Shown: positions 9,543-18,276 of the stretch, piece after piece
How positions within the stretch are numbered: position 1 is the stretch's first letter
Layout of the letters: each line of letters begins with the position of its first letter
Assembly: GCA_030447925.1 (NCBI GenBank)
Contig: JAUJNX010000006.1
Location: 1-64,000, forward strand
Source: Egibacteraceae bacterium
GTDB taxonomy: Bacteria > Actinomycetota > Nitriliruptoria > Euzebyales > Egibacteraceae
Length of the DNA: 64,000 nucleotides
Direction: 5' to 3'
Program-made: the position numbers and the translations under genes
Notes under the pieces: generated by a model
What the model saw: the letters and a program-made list of their open reading frames with translations, nothing else
Told to the model about the DNA's origin: nothing
The model's database searches: none

Positions 9543-11492
9543 TTACAGGGCGCGCAGGGCGAGGACGTGGGCGGGCTCGGCCGAGGGGTCCAGCCGCACG
9601 TAGTTGTCGGGGCCGTGCCAGATGTAGAGGGTGTCGGTGAGGACGTCGTAGGCCTCGTAGGGGCCGACGCCGTCGAGGCCCAGCTGCCACAGGTCCAGGC
9701 GGACCGTGGTGGCGCGGGGGGCGTGGACGTCGAGGTTGGCCACCACCAGCACCGGGTCGGTGCGCTGCGGGGTGACCTTGGAGAAGGCCATGACCGCCGG
9801 GTCGTCCACCTGGTGGAACCGCAGCGTGCGCAGCTGGCGCAGCGCCGGCTGGGCCTGGCGGAAGCGGTTGATCCGGGCGATGTAGGGCGCCAGCGAGTCG
9901 GGGCGCGACCAGTCGCGCGGGCGGTACTGGTACTTCTCGCTGTCCAGGTACTCCTCGCTGCCCGGGTGGCGGGGCAGGTGCTCGTAGAGCTCGTAGCCGG
10001 AGTAGACCCCGTAGGCGGGGGACAGCAGCGCCGCGAGCAGGAACCGCAGCTTGAACGCGGGCACGCCGCCGGTCTGCAGGAACTCGGTGAGGATGTCCGG
10101 CGTGTTCGGCCAGAAGCTGGGCCGGTAGTAGTCGACCATGTCGGTCTGGGTGAGCTCGGTGAGGTACTGCTCGAGCTCCCAGCGCGCGTTGCGCCACGCG
10201 AAGTAGGTGTAGCTCTGGCTGAACCCGACCTTGGCCAGGGTCTGCATCATCTTCGGTCGCGTGAAGGCCTCGGCGAGGAACAGCACGTCGGGGTGGTCGG
10301 CGTGGACGGCGTCGATCACCCACTCCCAGAACGGGATCGCCTTGGTGTGGGGGTTGTCGACCCGGAAGATGCGGATCCCGTGGCCGATCCAGAAGTCGAG
10401 CACGTCCTTGAGCGCGGCCCACAGGCCGTCCTCGTCGTCGGTGTCGAAGTCGATCGGGTAGATGTCCTGGTACTCCTTGGGCGGGTTCTCCGCGTAGGCG
10501 ATCGACCCGTCGGCCCGATGTCTGAACCACTCGGGGTGCTCGGTCACCCACGGGTGGTCCGGCGAGCACTGGATCGCGTAGTCCATCGCGACCTCGAGGC
10601 CGTTGCGCGCGGCCTCCTCGACGAAGTCGTCGAAGTCGTCGATGGTGCCGAGGTCGGGGTGCACGGCGGTGTGCCCGCCCTCGGGGCCGCCGATGGCCCA
10701 CGGCACCCCCGGGTCGCCGGGGCCCGCGACCAGCGCGTTGTTCGGGCCCTTGCGGTGGCTGCGCCCGATCGGGTGGATCGGGGGCAGGTAGACGACGTCG
10801 AAGCCCATCTCCGCGACCGCCGGCAGCCGCTTCGCCGCGTGCGCGAACGTGCCGCTGCGCGGCGCGCCCGGCCCCTCCACCACCGCGCCCTCCGAGCGCG
10901 GGAAGAACTCGTACCAGGCGGAGAAGCGGGCGGCCTCGCGGTCGACCCACAGCGGCAGCTCCTGGCCGAAGGTGGGGTCGAGTCGCTCGGGGTGGCGCGC
11001 CAGCAGGGCGGCGAGGTCGGGGTCGGCGGCGGCGGCGACGCGGGCCGCGGGGGGCTCGTCGGAGCGCAGGTGCGCCGCCGCCTCCGCGAGGCGCCCGCGC
11101 GCCGGTGCGGGGACGGTGCGGCGCTCCAGCAGCTGCGCGCCCCCCTCCAGGTCGACGTCGAGGTCGGTCTTGCCCGCGCGGACCTTCTTCGTCACCGCGT
11201 CGAGCCAGCTGGCCCAGTGGTCGGTCCACGCGACCACCTGGTAGCGCCACGCGCCGACCCGGTCCACCGGGAAGGCCCCGACCCAGCGGTCGTTCCCGTC
11301 CAGCCGCAGGGGCGCCTCGAGCCAGTCGGTGTCCCCGGGGCCCCGGAAGCGGACGACGGCGGCGGTCTTGTCGTGACCCTCGCGGAAGACGTCGGCACCG
11401 ACGACGACCTCGTCGCCGGCCACCGCCTTGACCGCGTAGCGCCCGCAGTCGACCGACGGCGTGACGTGCTGCACCTGCACGCGCGAGTGCAT
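9543..11492 (-). CDS. glgE: Alpha-1,4-glucan:maltose-1-phosphate maltosyltransferase
   Basis: GlgE (GH13_3) extends linear alpha-1,4-glucan with maltose units from maltose-1-phosphate in the cytosol. The 649-residue length and motifs fit. IRIFRVDNPHTKAIPFWEW carries the nucleophile Asp (about 377) and LFLAEAFTRP the acid/base Glu (about 407). VVYLPPIHPIGRSHRKGPNN is the GlgE-specific barrel segment. An open frame extends to 11573. The ATG at 11492 is chosen because a GGGGAGGG ribosome-binding site lies just before it, and MHSRVQVQHVTPSVDCGRYA is the usual N-terminus. The 112 bases up to malG contain two strong inverted repeats, suggesting that this gene and its downstream partners can be expressed separately from the importer genes. 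Confidence 0.95.
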   Translation of the reverse strand: MHSRVQVQHVTPSVDCGRYAVKAVAGDEVVVGADVFREGHDKTAAVVRFRGPGDTDWLEAPLRLDGNDRWVGAFPVDRVGAWRYQVVAWTDHWASWLDAVTKKVRAGKTDLDVDLEGGAQLLERRTVPAPARGRLAEAAAHLRSDEPPAARVAAAADPDLAALLARHPERLDPTFGQELPLWVDREAARFSAWYEFFPRSEGAVVEGPGAPRSGTFAHAAKRLPAVAEMGFDVVYLPPIHPIGRSHRKGPNNALVAGPGDPGVPWAIGGPEGGHTAVHPDLGTIDDFDDFVEEAARNGLEVAMDYAIQCSPDHPWVTEHPEWFRHRADGSIAYAENPPKEYQDIYPIDFDTDDEDGLWAALKDVLDFWIGHGIRIFRVDNPHTKAIPFWEWVIDAVHADHPDVLFLAEAFTRPKMMQTLAKVGFSQSYTYFAWRNARWELEQYLTELTQTDMVDYYRPSFWPNTPDILTEFLQTGGVPAFKLRFLLAALLSPAYGVYSGYELYEHLPRHPGSEEYLDSEKYQYRPRDWSRPDSLAPYIARINRFRQAQPALRQLRTLRFHQVDDPAVMAFSKVTPQRTDPVLVVANLDVHAPRATTVRLDLWQLGLDGVGPYEAYDVLTDTLYIWHGPDNYVRLDPSAEPAHVLALRAL

Positions 11493-11507
11493 CTGACCCT
11501 CCCCTGA

Positions 11508-11552
11508 GATGGCGTACCGCCCGGGTTGTTCCCCACGAGGGGAGGCGCCATC
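11508..11552 (-). other. Nested inverted repeat in the glgE leader
   Basis: GATGGCG (11508-11514) and CGCCATC (11546-11552) are perfect complements. They enclose a second small stem, CCCC-ACGA-GGGG (11531-11542). On the transcribed minus strand this would form a two-tier hairpin whose base is about 15 bases before the glgE start. It could be a regulatory leader or an RNA processing site. No known riboswitch class is recognised. Confidence 0.35.
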
Positions 11553-11570
11553 CGTGAGGCGCAGCGAGTT

Positions 11571-11596
11571 CACCGGAGGGTAGCGCCCCTCCGGTG
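11571..11596 (-). terminator. Ten-base-pair hairpin after malG
   Basis: CACCGGAGGG (11571-11580) and CCCTCCGGTG (11587-11596) form a perfect 10-bp stem with a six-base loop, nine bases past the malG stop. There is no T-tract, as is common for actinobacterial terminators. It may end or attenuate malEFG transcription, or stabilise the 3' end of that message. Confidence 0.5.
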
Positions 11597-11604
11597 CACC
11601 CCGG

Positions 11605-12534
11605 TCAGCCCTTGACCGCCCCGCTGGTCAGGCCGGACACCAGGTAGCGCTGCAGGAAGGTGAACAGCAGGATCACGGGGATGCCGCCGAGCAGTGCGCC
11701 GGCCGCGAACGGCCCCCAGCGGGCCCCGTACTGGTCCTGGATGAAGCGCTGGAGGCCGACCGCCAGGGTCCAGTTCTGCTCGCTGCGCAGGATCACGCTG
11801 GCGATGAAGAAGTCGTTGAGGGTCGTGATGAAGGCGAGCAGGCCGATCACCGACAGGATCGGCGCCGCCAGCGGCAGGATGATCCGGAAGAAGATCTGCG
11901 CGTGGCTGGCCCCGTCCACGCGGGCCGACTCGTCCAGTTCGGACGGGATGGTGTCGAAGAAGCCCTTGATGAGCCAGGTGTTCACGCCCAGCGCGCCGCC
12001 CAGGTAGATGAGCAGCAGGATGAGGCGCGAGTCCAGGCCCAGCGCGGGGTAGACGCGCCCGAGGTTGACCACCAGCACGAACAGCGCGGTGATGGACAGC
12101 AGCTGCGGGAACAGCTGCACCAGCAGCAGGGCGAACAGCCCGGGGCGCCGGCCCCGGAACCGCATGCGGCTGAACGGGTACGCCCCCAGCGCGCAGAGCA
12201 GGACGGTGAGGGCGGCCGACACGGCCGAGATCCACATGGAGTTCCAGAACCAGGCCGGGAACTGGGTGTCGGTGAACAGCACCGTGAAGTTGGCCAGGCT
12301 CGGCTCGGCGGGGATCAGCCGCTGGGCCGACAGGCTGGAGGTGGGGTTGAACGCGGCGGACAGGACCCACGCGACCGGGTAGAGGGCGAACAGCAGCGCC
12401 GCGATCCCCACCAGGTGGCGCCAGCCCAGGTCCCGCAGCCACAGGCGCGCCCGCTGCTGCGGGGTCCGGCCCAGCGGCCGGGGCGCGGGGGCGGGCGCCT
12501 CCGCCCCGACGCGCGGCGTGTCGAGCGTCGCCAT
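11605..12534 (-). CDS. malG: Maltose/maltodextrin ABC transporter permease MalG
   Basis: A 309-residue inner-membrane permease with six predicted helices. The cytoplasmic EAA loop, ESARVDGASHAQIFFRIILP, contacts the ATPase. The ATG at 12534 overlaps the malF stop by one base (TGATG), which indicates translational coupling. The C-terminus, SGLTSGAVKG, is the classic MalG ending. Substrate assignment to maltose or maltodextrin follows from family likeness and from the adjoining malE, malF and glucan genes. No malK is present, so an ATPase encoded elsewhere, as with the shared MsiK of Streptomyces, is inferred. Confidence 0.93.
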   Translation of the reverse strand: MATLDTPRVGAEAPAPAPRPLGRTPQQRARLWLRDLGWRHLVGIAALLFALYPVAWVLSAAFNPTSSLSAQRLIPAEPSLANFTVLFTDTQFPAWFWNSMWISAVSAALTVLLCALGAYPFSRMRFRGRRPGLFALLLVQLFPQLLSITALFVLVVNLGRVYPALGLDSRLILLLIYLGGALGVNTWLIKGFFDTIPSELDESARVDGASHAQIFFRIILPLAAPILSVIGLLAFITTLNDFFIASVILRSEQNWTLAVGLQRFIQDQYGARWGPFAAGALLGGIPVILLFTFLQRYLVSGLTSGAVKG

Positions 12535-14189
12535 CAGTTGACCTCCTCGAGCGCCCGCGTCTGGCGGAAGCTGAAGAACGAGATGACCCCGACCAGCAGG
12601 AAGATGATGACCGAGATCGCCGCGGCGAACCCGAAGTCCTGGCCCTGCCCGCCGGCGAACGCCAGCCGGTAGGCGTAGCTGATGAGGATGTCGGTCTGCC
12701 CCGCCGGCGTGGTGGTGCCGGCGATGGGCGGGTCCCCCTGGGTGACCAGGAAGATCACGTTGAAGTTGTTGAAGTTGAAGGCGAACGAGGCGATGAGCAG
12801 GGGGGCCACCGACACCAGCAGGAGGGGCAGGGTGATCCGGCGGAACACCGCGAACCCTCCGGCCCCGTCGACGCGGGCGGCCTCGATGACCTCGCCGGGG
12901 ATCGACTGCAGCGCCCCCGCGGTGATCAGGAACATGTAGGGGAAGCCGAGCCAGGTGTTGACCAGCAGGACCGAGGCCTGGGCCAGCAGCCCCTCCTCGA
13001 GCCAGGGGATCCGCGCCCCGAGCAGGCGGTTGACCTGCCCGAAGTCGGTGTTCAGCAGCCCCGCCCAGATCAGCGCGGACAGGAAGCTGGGCAGCGCGTA
13101 GGGGATGATGAGCAGCGACCGGTAGAACCGGCGCGAGCGCATCCGGTCGTCGTTGAAGGTGAGGGCCAGCCCCAGGCCGAGGCCGAAGGTGAACAGCACC
13201 GACAGGATGGCGAAGGCGAAGGTCCACAGGAACACCCGCAGGAACGGGCCCTGGATGTCGCGCGACGTGAAGATGCGGGCGAAGTTCTCCCAGCCGATCG
13301 GTGCGATCCAGCCGGGGTTGAGCGACTCGCCGTCCGCGCTGGTGAAGCGGCCCTCGGCGGGGCGGTACTCCGTGCCGGTGGTCGTGTCGGTCATGACGTC
13401 GCGCGCCTCGTCATAGACGTAGCGCGCCTCGCGCCGCACCGCGGACGTGAACGTCTCCAGCCCGACCTCGCCGTCCTCGGTGGGGATGCGCAGCTCGGTG
13501 AACTCCGCGGAGCGGTCCTGGACCTCGCGCAGGTTCAGGCGGGTGTAGTCCCCGACGGCCGAGATCTGCTCGCCGTCGCGCTGGACCTCGCCGGCCTCGT
13601 CCACGGGCACCAGCGCCTCGGCGGTGCCGAGGAACGCGTTGCCGTCGGGGTCGGTCAGCAGCAGCGCGGGCTCGTCGCCCGGCCCCGAGAACGGCGCGGC
13701 CTGGTAGCGGATGGCGTCGGCGGGGACGAGCAGGGTGCCGCGCTCGATGCCCTCGATCGCCTGCTCGCGGCTCAGGTTGTTGCCCGTGCCGTAGTTGGTG
13801 AAGGCGATGTAGCCCGTGTAGAGCACCGGGTAGATCTGGAAGGCGACCAGGAAGATGGTGCCGGGGACCAGGTACTTGGCGGGCAGGTTGCGCCGGCCGA
13901 GGTAGGCCCAGTCGATCGCGGCGGTGGCCACGACCAGGAAGACCACGAAGGTCCAGGCCCGCGCCGCGACCAGCGTCGGCAGGGCGAACAGCGTGAGCGC
14001 GTTGACCGCCAGCAGGGCGACCACCTTGACGACCAGCCCCGTGCCCCCGGACCGCCCGCCGGTGGGCGGCGGCGAGGGCCGGGCGGCGGGGGCGGCGTCG
14101 TGCGCCCCCGCGGCCGGGCCCGCGCCCGGTGCCAGGCGACCGCCGGGACCGGGCCGGGCGCGGTCGGCACCCGGTCCGGCGGCGGTCAC
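12534..14189 (-). CDS. malF: Maltose/maltodextrin ABC transporter permease MalF
   Basis: A 551-residue permease. After a Pro/Ala/Gly-rich cytoplasmic N-terminus come two helices, then the third with VPGTIFLVAFQIYPVLYTGY. A large extracytoplasmic loop of about 180 residues (from YGTGNNLSREQAIEGIERG) follows, as in enterobacterial MalF, before the core helices. The EAA loop is EAARVDGAGGFAVFRRITLP. The GTG start at 14189 lies two bases past the malE stop and follows GGGAGG. It would form a heterodimer with MalG in the membrane and receive sugar from the MalE lipoprotein. Confidence 0.92.
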   Translation of the reverse strand: MTAAGPGADRARPGPGGRLAPGAGPAAGAHDAAPAARPSPPPTGGRSGGTGLVVKVVALLAVNALTLFALPTLVAARAWTFVVFLVVATAAIDWAYLGRRNLPAKYLVPGTIFLVAFQIYPVLYTGYIAFTNYGTGNNLSREQAIEGIERGTLLVPADAIRYQAAPFSGPGDEPALLLTDPDGNAFLGTAEALVPVDEAGEVQRDGEQISAVGDYTRLNLREVQDRSAEFTELRIPTEDGEVGLETFTSAVRREARYVYDEARDVMTDTTTGTEYRPAEGRFTSADGESLNPGWIAPIGWENFARIFTSRDIQGPFLRVFLWTFAFAILSVLFTFGLGLGLALTFNDDRMRSRRFYRSLLIIPYALPSFLSALIWAGLLNTDFGQVNRLLGARIPWLEEGLLAQASVLLVNTWLGFPYMFLITAGALQSIPGEVIEAARVDGAGGFAVFRRITLPLLLVSVAPLLIASFAFNFNNFNVIFLVTQGDPPIAGTTTPAGQTDILISYAYRLAFAGGQGQDFGFAAAISVIIFLLVGVISFFSFRQTRALEEVN

Positions 14190-14191
14190 GG

Positions 14192-15520
14192 TCAGCCTCC
14201 CGACACGGCGTTGCGGACCTGGGTCGCGACGTCGCGGAACGCCTGCTGGGGGTCGCCGTCGCCGTTGGCGATCAGCAGGTAGGCGTCGCCCAGCGCGGAG
14301 AACACGGTGCTCATGGCCGGCAGCGACGGGATCGGCTCGCCGTTGGCGCCGGACTCCCCGAACGCCTGGAAGATCGGGTCGTCGGTCGCGACCTGCTCGT
14401 AGGCCGCGGTCAGGGCCGGGGCCGCCCGTTGGCCTCGAACAGCGCGATCGCCGCCTCCTGGGTGCCGAGGAAGTCACGGACGAAGGTCTGGGCGAGCAGC
14501 GCGTTCTCCGAGAACTGGCTGACGAAGATGCTCTGGACGCCGACGAACGGGCGCATCGGGTTGCCGTTGATGGGCGGGAGGGCTGGACGGCGAACGGCAC
14601 CCCGGTCTCCTGGAACCCGCGGCCGTCCTGCACCAGCGCCCAGGGCCGGAGATCGCGAACGCCGCCTGACCGCTGCCGAACAGCTCCTGCATGAGCGCGC
14701 CGTCGACCGAGGTGTCGAGCAGGCCCGAGGAGTACCACTCCGCGAACTGGCTGGCGGCCGCCAGCCCCGCCTCGCTGTCGATCCCGACGTCGTCGGGGTT
14801 CAGCTCACCCTCGGGCGTCCGCCCGAACAGGTAGCCGCCCAGGCCGGTGAACAGCGGGTGGTTGTGGTACGGGCTGGACTCGGCGTCCTGCGGCACGACC
14901 AGCCCCTGCTCGACCGCGCCCTCGGCCTCCAGCCGGTTCGCGATCTCGACGACCTCCTCCCAGGTCGCCGGCGCCTCGGGCACGAGGTCGGTGTTGCGGT
15001 AGAGGGCGAGGTTCTCCACGGCGTACGGCAGGGCGTAGACCTGCCCCTCCACCGTCACGGCCTCGATCGCGACGTCCTGGTAGTCGCCCTCGCGGCCGGC
15101 CAGGTCGACCGGGGCGATGATGCCGTTGGCCTGGAGCTCCCCGATCCAGTCGTGGGCGCCGACGAAGACGTCGGGGCCCTCCCCGGCCGGCGCGGCCACC
15201 TGCACCTGGTCACGGATGTCCTCGAACGGCAGCTCCTGCACCGCGACGGTGATGCCCTGCTCCTCCTCGAAGCGGGCCCCCAGCTCCTCCATCGGCTCGA
15301 CGCGCGTCTCGTCGGCCCAGATCACCAGGTCGGCGTCGGCCCGGGTGACCCCGCCCGCGGCCTCCGACGCGCCCGCCTCCGGCGTCGCCGGGGCCTGCGT
15401 CTCCCCCTCGGCGGCAGGCGGCGCGGACTCCGCGGCCTCCTCCGACCCACCCCCGCCGCAAGCGGCGAGGCCCAGCAGCAGCACCGCCAGCAGTGCGGAT
15501 ACCCGCAACCTGGTGACCAC
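14192..15520 (-). pseudogene. malE: Maltose/maltodextrin-binding lipoprotein with three single-base frameshifts
   Basis: The GTG at 15520, seven bases after AAGGAG, starts a lipoprotein signal with a lipobox (LLGLAACGGGG). The binding-protein fold follows (DLVIWADETRVEPMEELGAR, ENLALYRNTDLVPEAPATWE). The first frame holds to QAAFAISGP. Coding then continues as WALVQDGRGFQETGVPFAVQ in a second frame, LPPINGNPMRPFVGVQSIFV in a third, and ALTAAYEQVATDDPIFQAF back in the first, ending AVSGG at 14192. Each shift equals one missing base, near 14642, 14580 and 14415, all next to runs of C or G. The repaired protein would be 443 residues. Codons between shifts look normal, so sequencing error is at least as likely as true decay. 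Direct partners malF and malG follow immediately. Confidence 0.8.
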
Positions 15521-15675
15521 GTCCCGGCTCCTTACGATCGGCTTCGTACGTGAACGGAGGATAACGGCGGAGGGTCCGGGACGGAGGTTGTCCACAGGGC
15601 GACGGGGGAGGCGCGGGGCGCCGCTAGCCTCGGGCGCATGCTCGCCGCCGACGCCGACATCGAGAGGTCGCACCC
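15521..15675. promoter_or_regulatory. Divergent control region between malE and glgP
   Basis: These 155 bases separate the minus-strand importer operon from the plus-strand glgP operon and must hold both promoters. The malE side has AAGGAG and the glgP side GAGAGG as ribosome-binding sites. No convincing -35/-10 pair or LacI-type operator could be picked out by eye. A single TTGTCCACA (15588-15596) matches the actinobacterial DnaA-box consensus, but one copy is weak evidence. Confidence 0.4.
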
Positions 15676-18276
15676 GTGATCAAGGCGCTCCGGACCTTCC
15701 GCGTCCGCCCGTCCCTGCCCGCGCAGCTGCAGCCGCTCACCGACCTCGCCATGAACCTGCGCTGGTCGTGGCACCAGCCCACCCAGGAGCTGTTCCGCTG
15801 GGCCGACGCGGAGGAGTGGGACCGGGTGGGCGGCAACCCCGTCGCGCTGCTGGGGCGCCTGTCCCCGTCGCGCCTGGCGGCCCTCGCGGGCGACGCGGCC
15901 TTCGTCGCGCAGGTCGACGAGGTGGCGGGCGACCTGCGCCGCTACCTGGCCCAGCCACGGTGGGCGCAGTCCCAGCAGCCCGCGCCGCCGCGCGTCGGCT
16001 ACTTCTCCCCGGAGTTCGGCATCACCGCGGTGATGCAGACCTACTCGGGCGGCCTGGGGGTGCTGGCCGGCGACCACCTCAAGGCCGCCAGCGACCTGGG
16101 CCTGGACCTCGCCGCCGTCGGCCTGCTGTACCGCGGTGGGTACTTCCGCCAGTTCCTGGACGCGGGCGGCTGGCAGCAGGAGCAGTACCCCGACCTCAAC
16201 CCCTACTCGCTGCCGCTGCGCCGGCTCGAGCGCGACGGCCAGCCGGCCACCATCGAGGTCGACCTCGCGGGCAACGCCGTCGCCTGCCAGGTCTGGCGCG
16301 CCCAGGTCGGGCGCGTGCCCCTGCTGCTGCTCGACACCGACCTGCCGCAGAACGCGCCGCACGACCGCACCGTCACCGACAAGCTGTACGGCGGCGACCG
16401 CGAGCACCGGCTGCGCCAGGAGATCGTGCTGGGCATCGGCGGGGTGCGCGCCCTAGACCTGGCGGCGGAGCTGGGCGAGCTCAGCGCCCCGTCGTGGTCG
16501 GCGCAGGTGTTCCACAGCAACGAGGGCCACGCCGGCTTCCTCCAGCTCGAGCGCATCCGCCGGCTGGTGGCCGACGGCGGGCTGTCGTTCGACGAGGCGG
16601 TCGAGGCCGCGCGTGCCGCGGTCCTGTTCACCACCCACACCCCGGTGCCCGCCGGCATCGACGTGTTCGACCACGACCTCATGGCGCGCTACTTCACGGG
16701 CTTCGCCGAGCAGTGCGGGGTGGACCTGGACCGGCTCCTGCGCGTCGGGCAGACCGAGGGCACCCCGGCCGACGGCCCGTTCAACATGGCCGTGATGGGG
16801 CTGCGCCTGTCGGCGGCCGCCAACGGCGTGTCCCAGCTCCACGGCCGGGTGTCCCAGCAGATGTTCAACCCGCTGTGGCCCCAGATCGCCACGGACGAGG
16901 TCCCGATCACGTCGGTGACCAACGGCGTGCACGCGGCCACGTGGGTCGGGCGCGAGATGGCCGCGGTCTACGACCGCCACCTCCCGCCCGACTGGCGGCA
17001 CAACCCCGACGCCTGGCGGCGCGTCGGCGAGGTCGGCGACGACCTGCTGTGGCGGGCCCGCGGCCGCTCCCGCGAGCGCCTCGTCCAGCACGTCCGCGCC
17101 CTGGTCCGCGAGCAGGCGGAGCGCCGCGGGGAGACGTCGCTGGGCTGGACCGACGAGGTCTTCGACCCCGACGCGCTCACCATCGGGTTCGCCCGCCGGT
17201 TCGCCGAGTACAAGCGCGGCACGCTCCTGCTGCGCCAGCCCGACCGGCTGCGCGCCCTGGTCTCCTCCAGCGACCGGCCCGTGCAGTTCGTGTTCGCCGG
17301 CAAGGCCCACCCACGCGACGACACCGGCAAGGACCTGATCCGCCAGATGGTGCGCTTCGCCCTGGACGACCCGGAGCTGCGCACGCGGATCGTGTTCGTC
17401 GAGGACTACGACATGGGCATCGCCAAGACCCTCTACGCGGGCTGCGACGTCTGGCTGAACAACCCGCGCCGCCCGCACGAGGCGTGCGGGACGTCGGGGG
17501 AGAAGGCCGTCCTCAACGGCGGGCTGCACTGCTCGACCCTCGACGGCTGGTGGGACGAGATGTACGACGGCGAGAACGGGTTCGCCATCGGCACCGCCGC
17601 CGAGCACGGCGACGTGAACCAGCAGGACGCCGCCGACGCGCAGAGCCTCTACGACCTGCTCGAGCGCACCGTGGTGCCCATGTTCCACGACCGCGCCGAC
17701 GGGCCGCTCCCGCGGCGCTGGCTGACGCGGGTGCGCCGGTCGCTGGAGACGCTCGGGCCCCGGGTCCTGGCGGAGCGGATGGTCCGCGAGTACGCCCAGG
17801 ACCTGTACCTCCCGCTCGCGGAGCGGGCCGAGCGGCTGTCGGCCGACGGCTACGAGCGCGCCCGCGCGCTCGCCTCGTGGCGGTCGCGGCTGCGCCAGCA
17901 CTGGGACGAGATCGAGATCCGCCAGGTCGACGGCGACGAGGGACCCGCCGAGCTCGGCCAGCGCCGCGAGTCCGCGGTCGTCGTGGCCCTGGGCACCCTC
18001 GGCCCCGACGACGTGCGCATCGAGCTGCTGCACGGCGCGGTGCGGGCCGACGGCGCGCTGGAGTCCCCGCGCGTGCTGGCGCTGAAGCTCGACGACCCCG
18101 CGGCGGAGGGCGGCGCGGTGTACCGCGGCGCGTTCGACGTCGACCAGTCGGGGGAGTACGGCGTCGCCGTGCGGGTCGTCCCCGCGCACCCCGACCTGCC
18201 CGGCTGGGCGGACTTCGGCCTGGTGACCTGGGCGGACCCGGAGCGCGTCGGGCTGGGCGCCGAGGCGCCGCGGTGA
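15676..18276 (+). CDS. glgP: Alpha-glucan (glycogen) phosphorylase
   Basis: An 866-residue GT35 phosphorylase of the short, non-mammalian type. It releases glucose-1-phosphate from alpha-glucans in the cytosol using pyridoxal phosphate. The N-terminal MNLRWSWHQPTQELF and VGYFSPEFGITAVMQTYSGG are typical of this clade. HSNEGHAGFLQLERIR and FTTHTPVPAGIDVFDHDL surround the active site. Lysines in FARRFAEYKRGTLLL and GTSGEKAVLNGG bind phosphate and PLP. The GTG start follows GAGAGG. Its stop overlaps the GTG of the downstream alpha-glucosidase by four bases, so both degradative enzymes are made together and divergently from the biosynthetic operon. Confidence 0.95.
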   Translation: MIKALRTFRVRPSLPAQLQPLTDLAMNLRWSWHQPTQELFRWADAEEWDRVGGNPVALLGRLSPSRLAALAGDAAFVAQVDEVAGDLRRYLAQPRWAQSQQPAPPRVGYFSPEFGITAVMQTYSGGLGVLAGDHLKAASDLGLDLAAVGLLYRGGYFRQFLDAGGWQQEQYPDLNPYSLPLRRLERDGQPATIEVDLAGNAVACQVWRAQVGRVPLLLLDTDLPQNAPHDRTVTDKLYGGDREHRLRQEIVLGIGGVRALDLAAELGELSAPSWSAQVFHSNEGHAGFLQLERIRRLVADGGLSFDEAVEAARAAVLFTTHTPVPAGIDVFDHDLMARYFTGFAEQCGVDLDRLLRVGQTEGTPADGPFNMAVMGLRLSAAANGVSQLHGRVSQQMFNPLWPQIATDEVPITSVTNGVHAATWVGREMAAVYDRHLPPDWRHNPDAWRRVGEVGDDLLWRARGRSRERLVQHVRALVREQAERRGETSLGWTDEVFDPDALTIGFARRFAEYKRGTLLLRQPDRLRALVSSSDRPVQFVFAGKAHPRDDTGKDLIRQMVRFALDDPELRTRIVFVEDYDMGIAKTLYAGCDVWLNNPRRPHEACGTSGEKAVLNGGLHCSTLDGWWDEMYDGENGFAIGTAAEHGDVNQQDAADAQSLYDLLERTVVPMFHDRADGPLPRRWLTRVRRSLETLGPRVLAERMVREYAQDLYLPLAERAERLSADGYERARALASWRSRLRQHWDEIEIRQVDGDEGPAELGQRRESAVVVALGTLGPDDVRIELLHGAVRADGALESPRVLALKLDDPAAEGGAVYRGAFDVDQSGEYGVAVRVVPAHPDLPGWADFGLVTWADPERVGLGAEAPR

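Noticed and set aside
15535..15560. TTCGTACGTGAA between malE and glgP as a possible MalR/LacI operator
   Set aside because: Not a true palindrome and lacks the central CG of LacI-family operators.
15588..15596. TTGTCCACA, matching the actinobacterial DnaA-box consensus
   Set aside because: Only one copy, with no AT-rich stretch, dnaA, dnaN or gyrase genes nearby; an origin is not supported.
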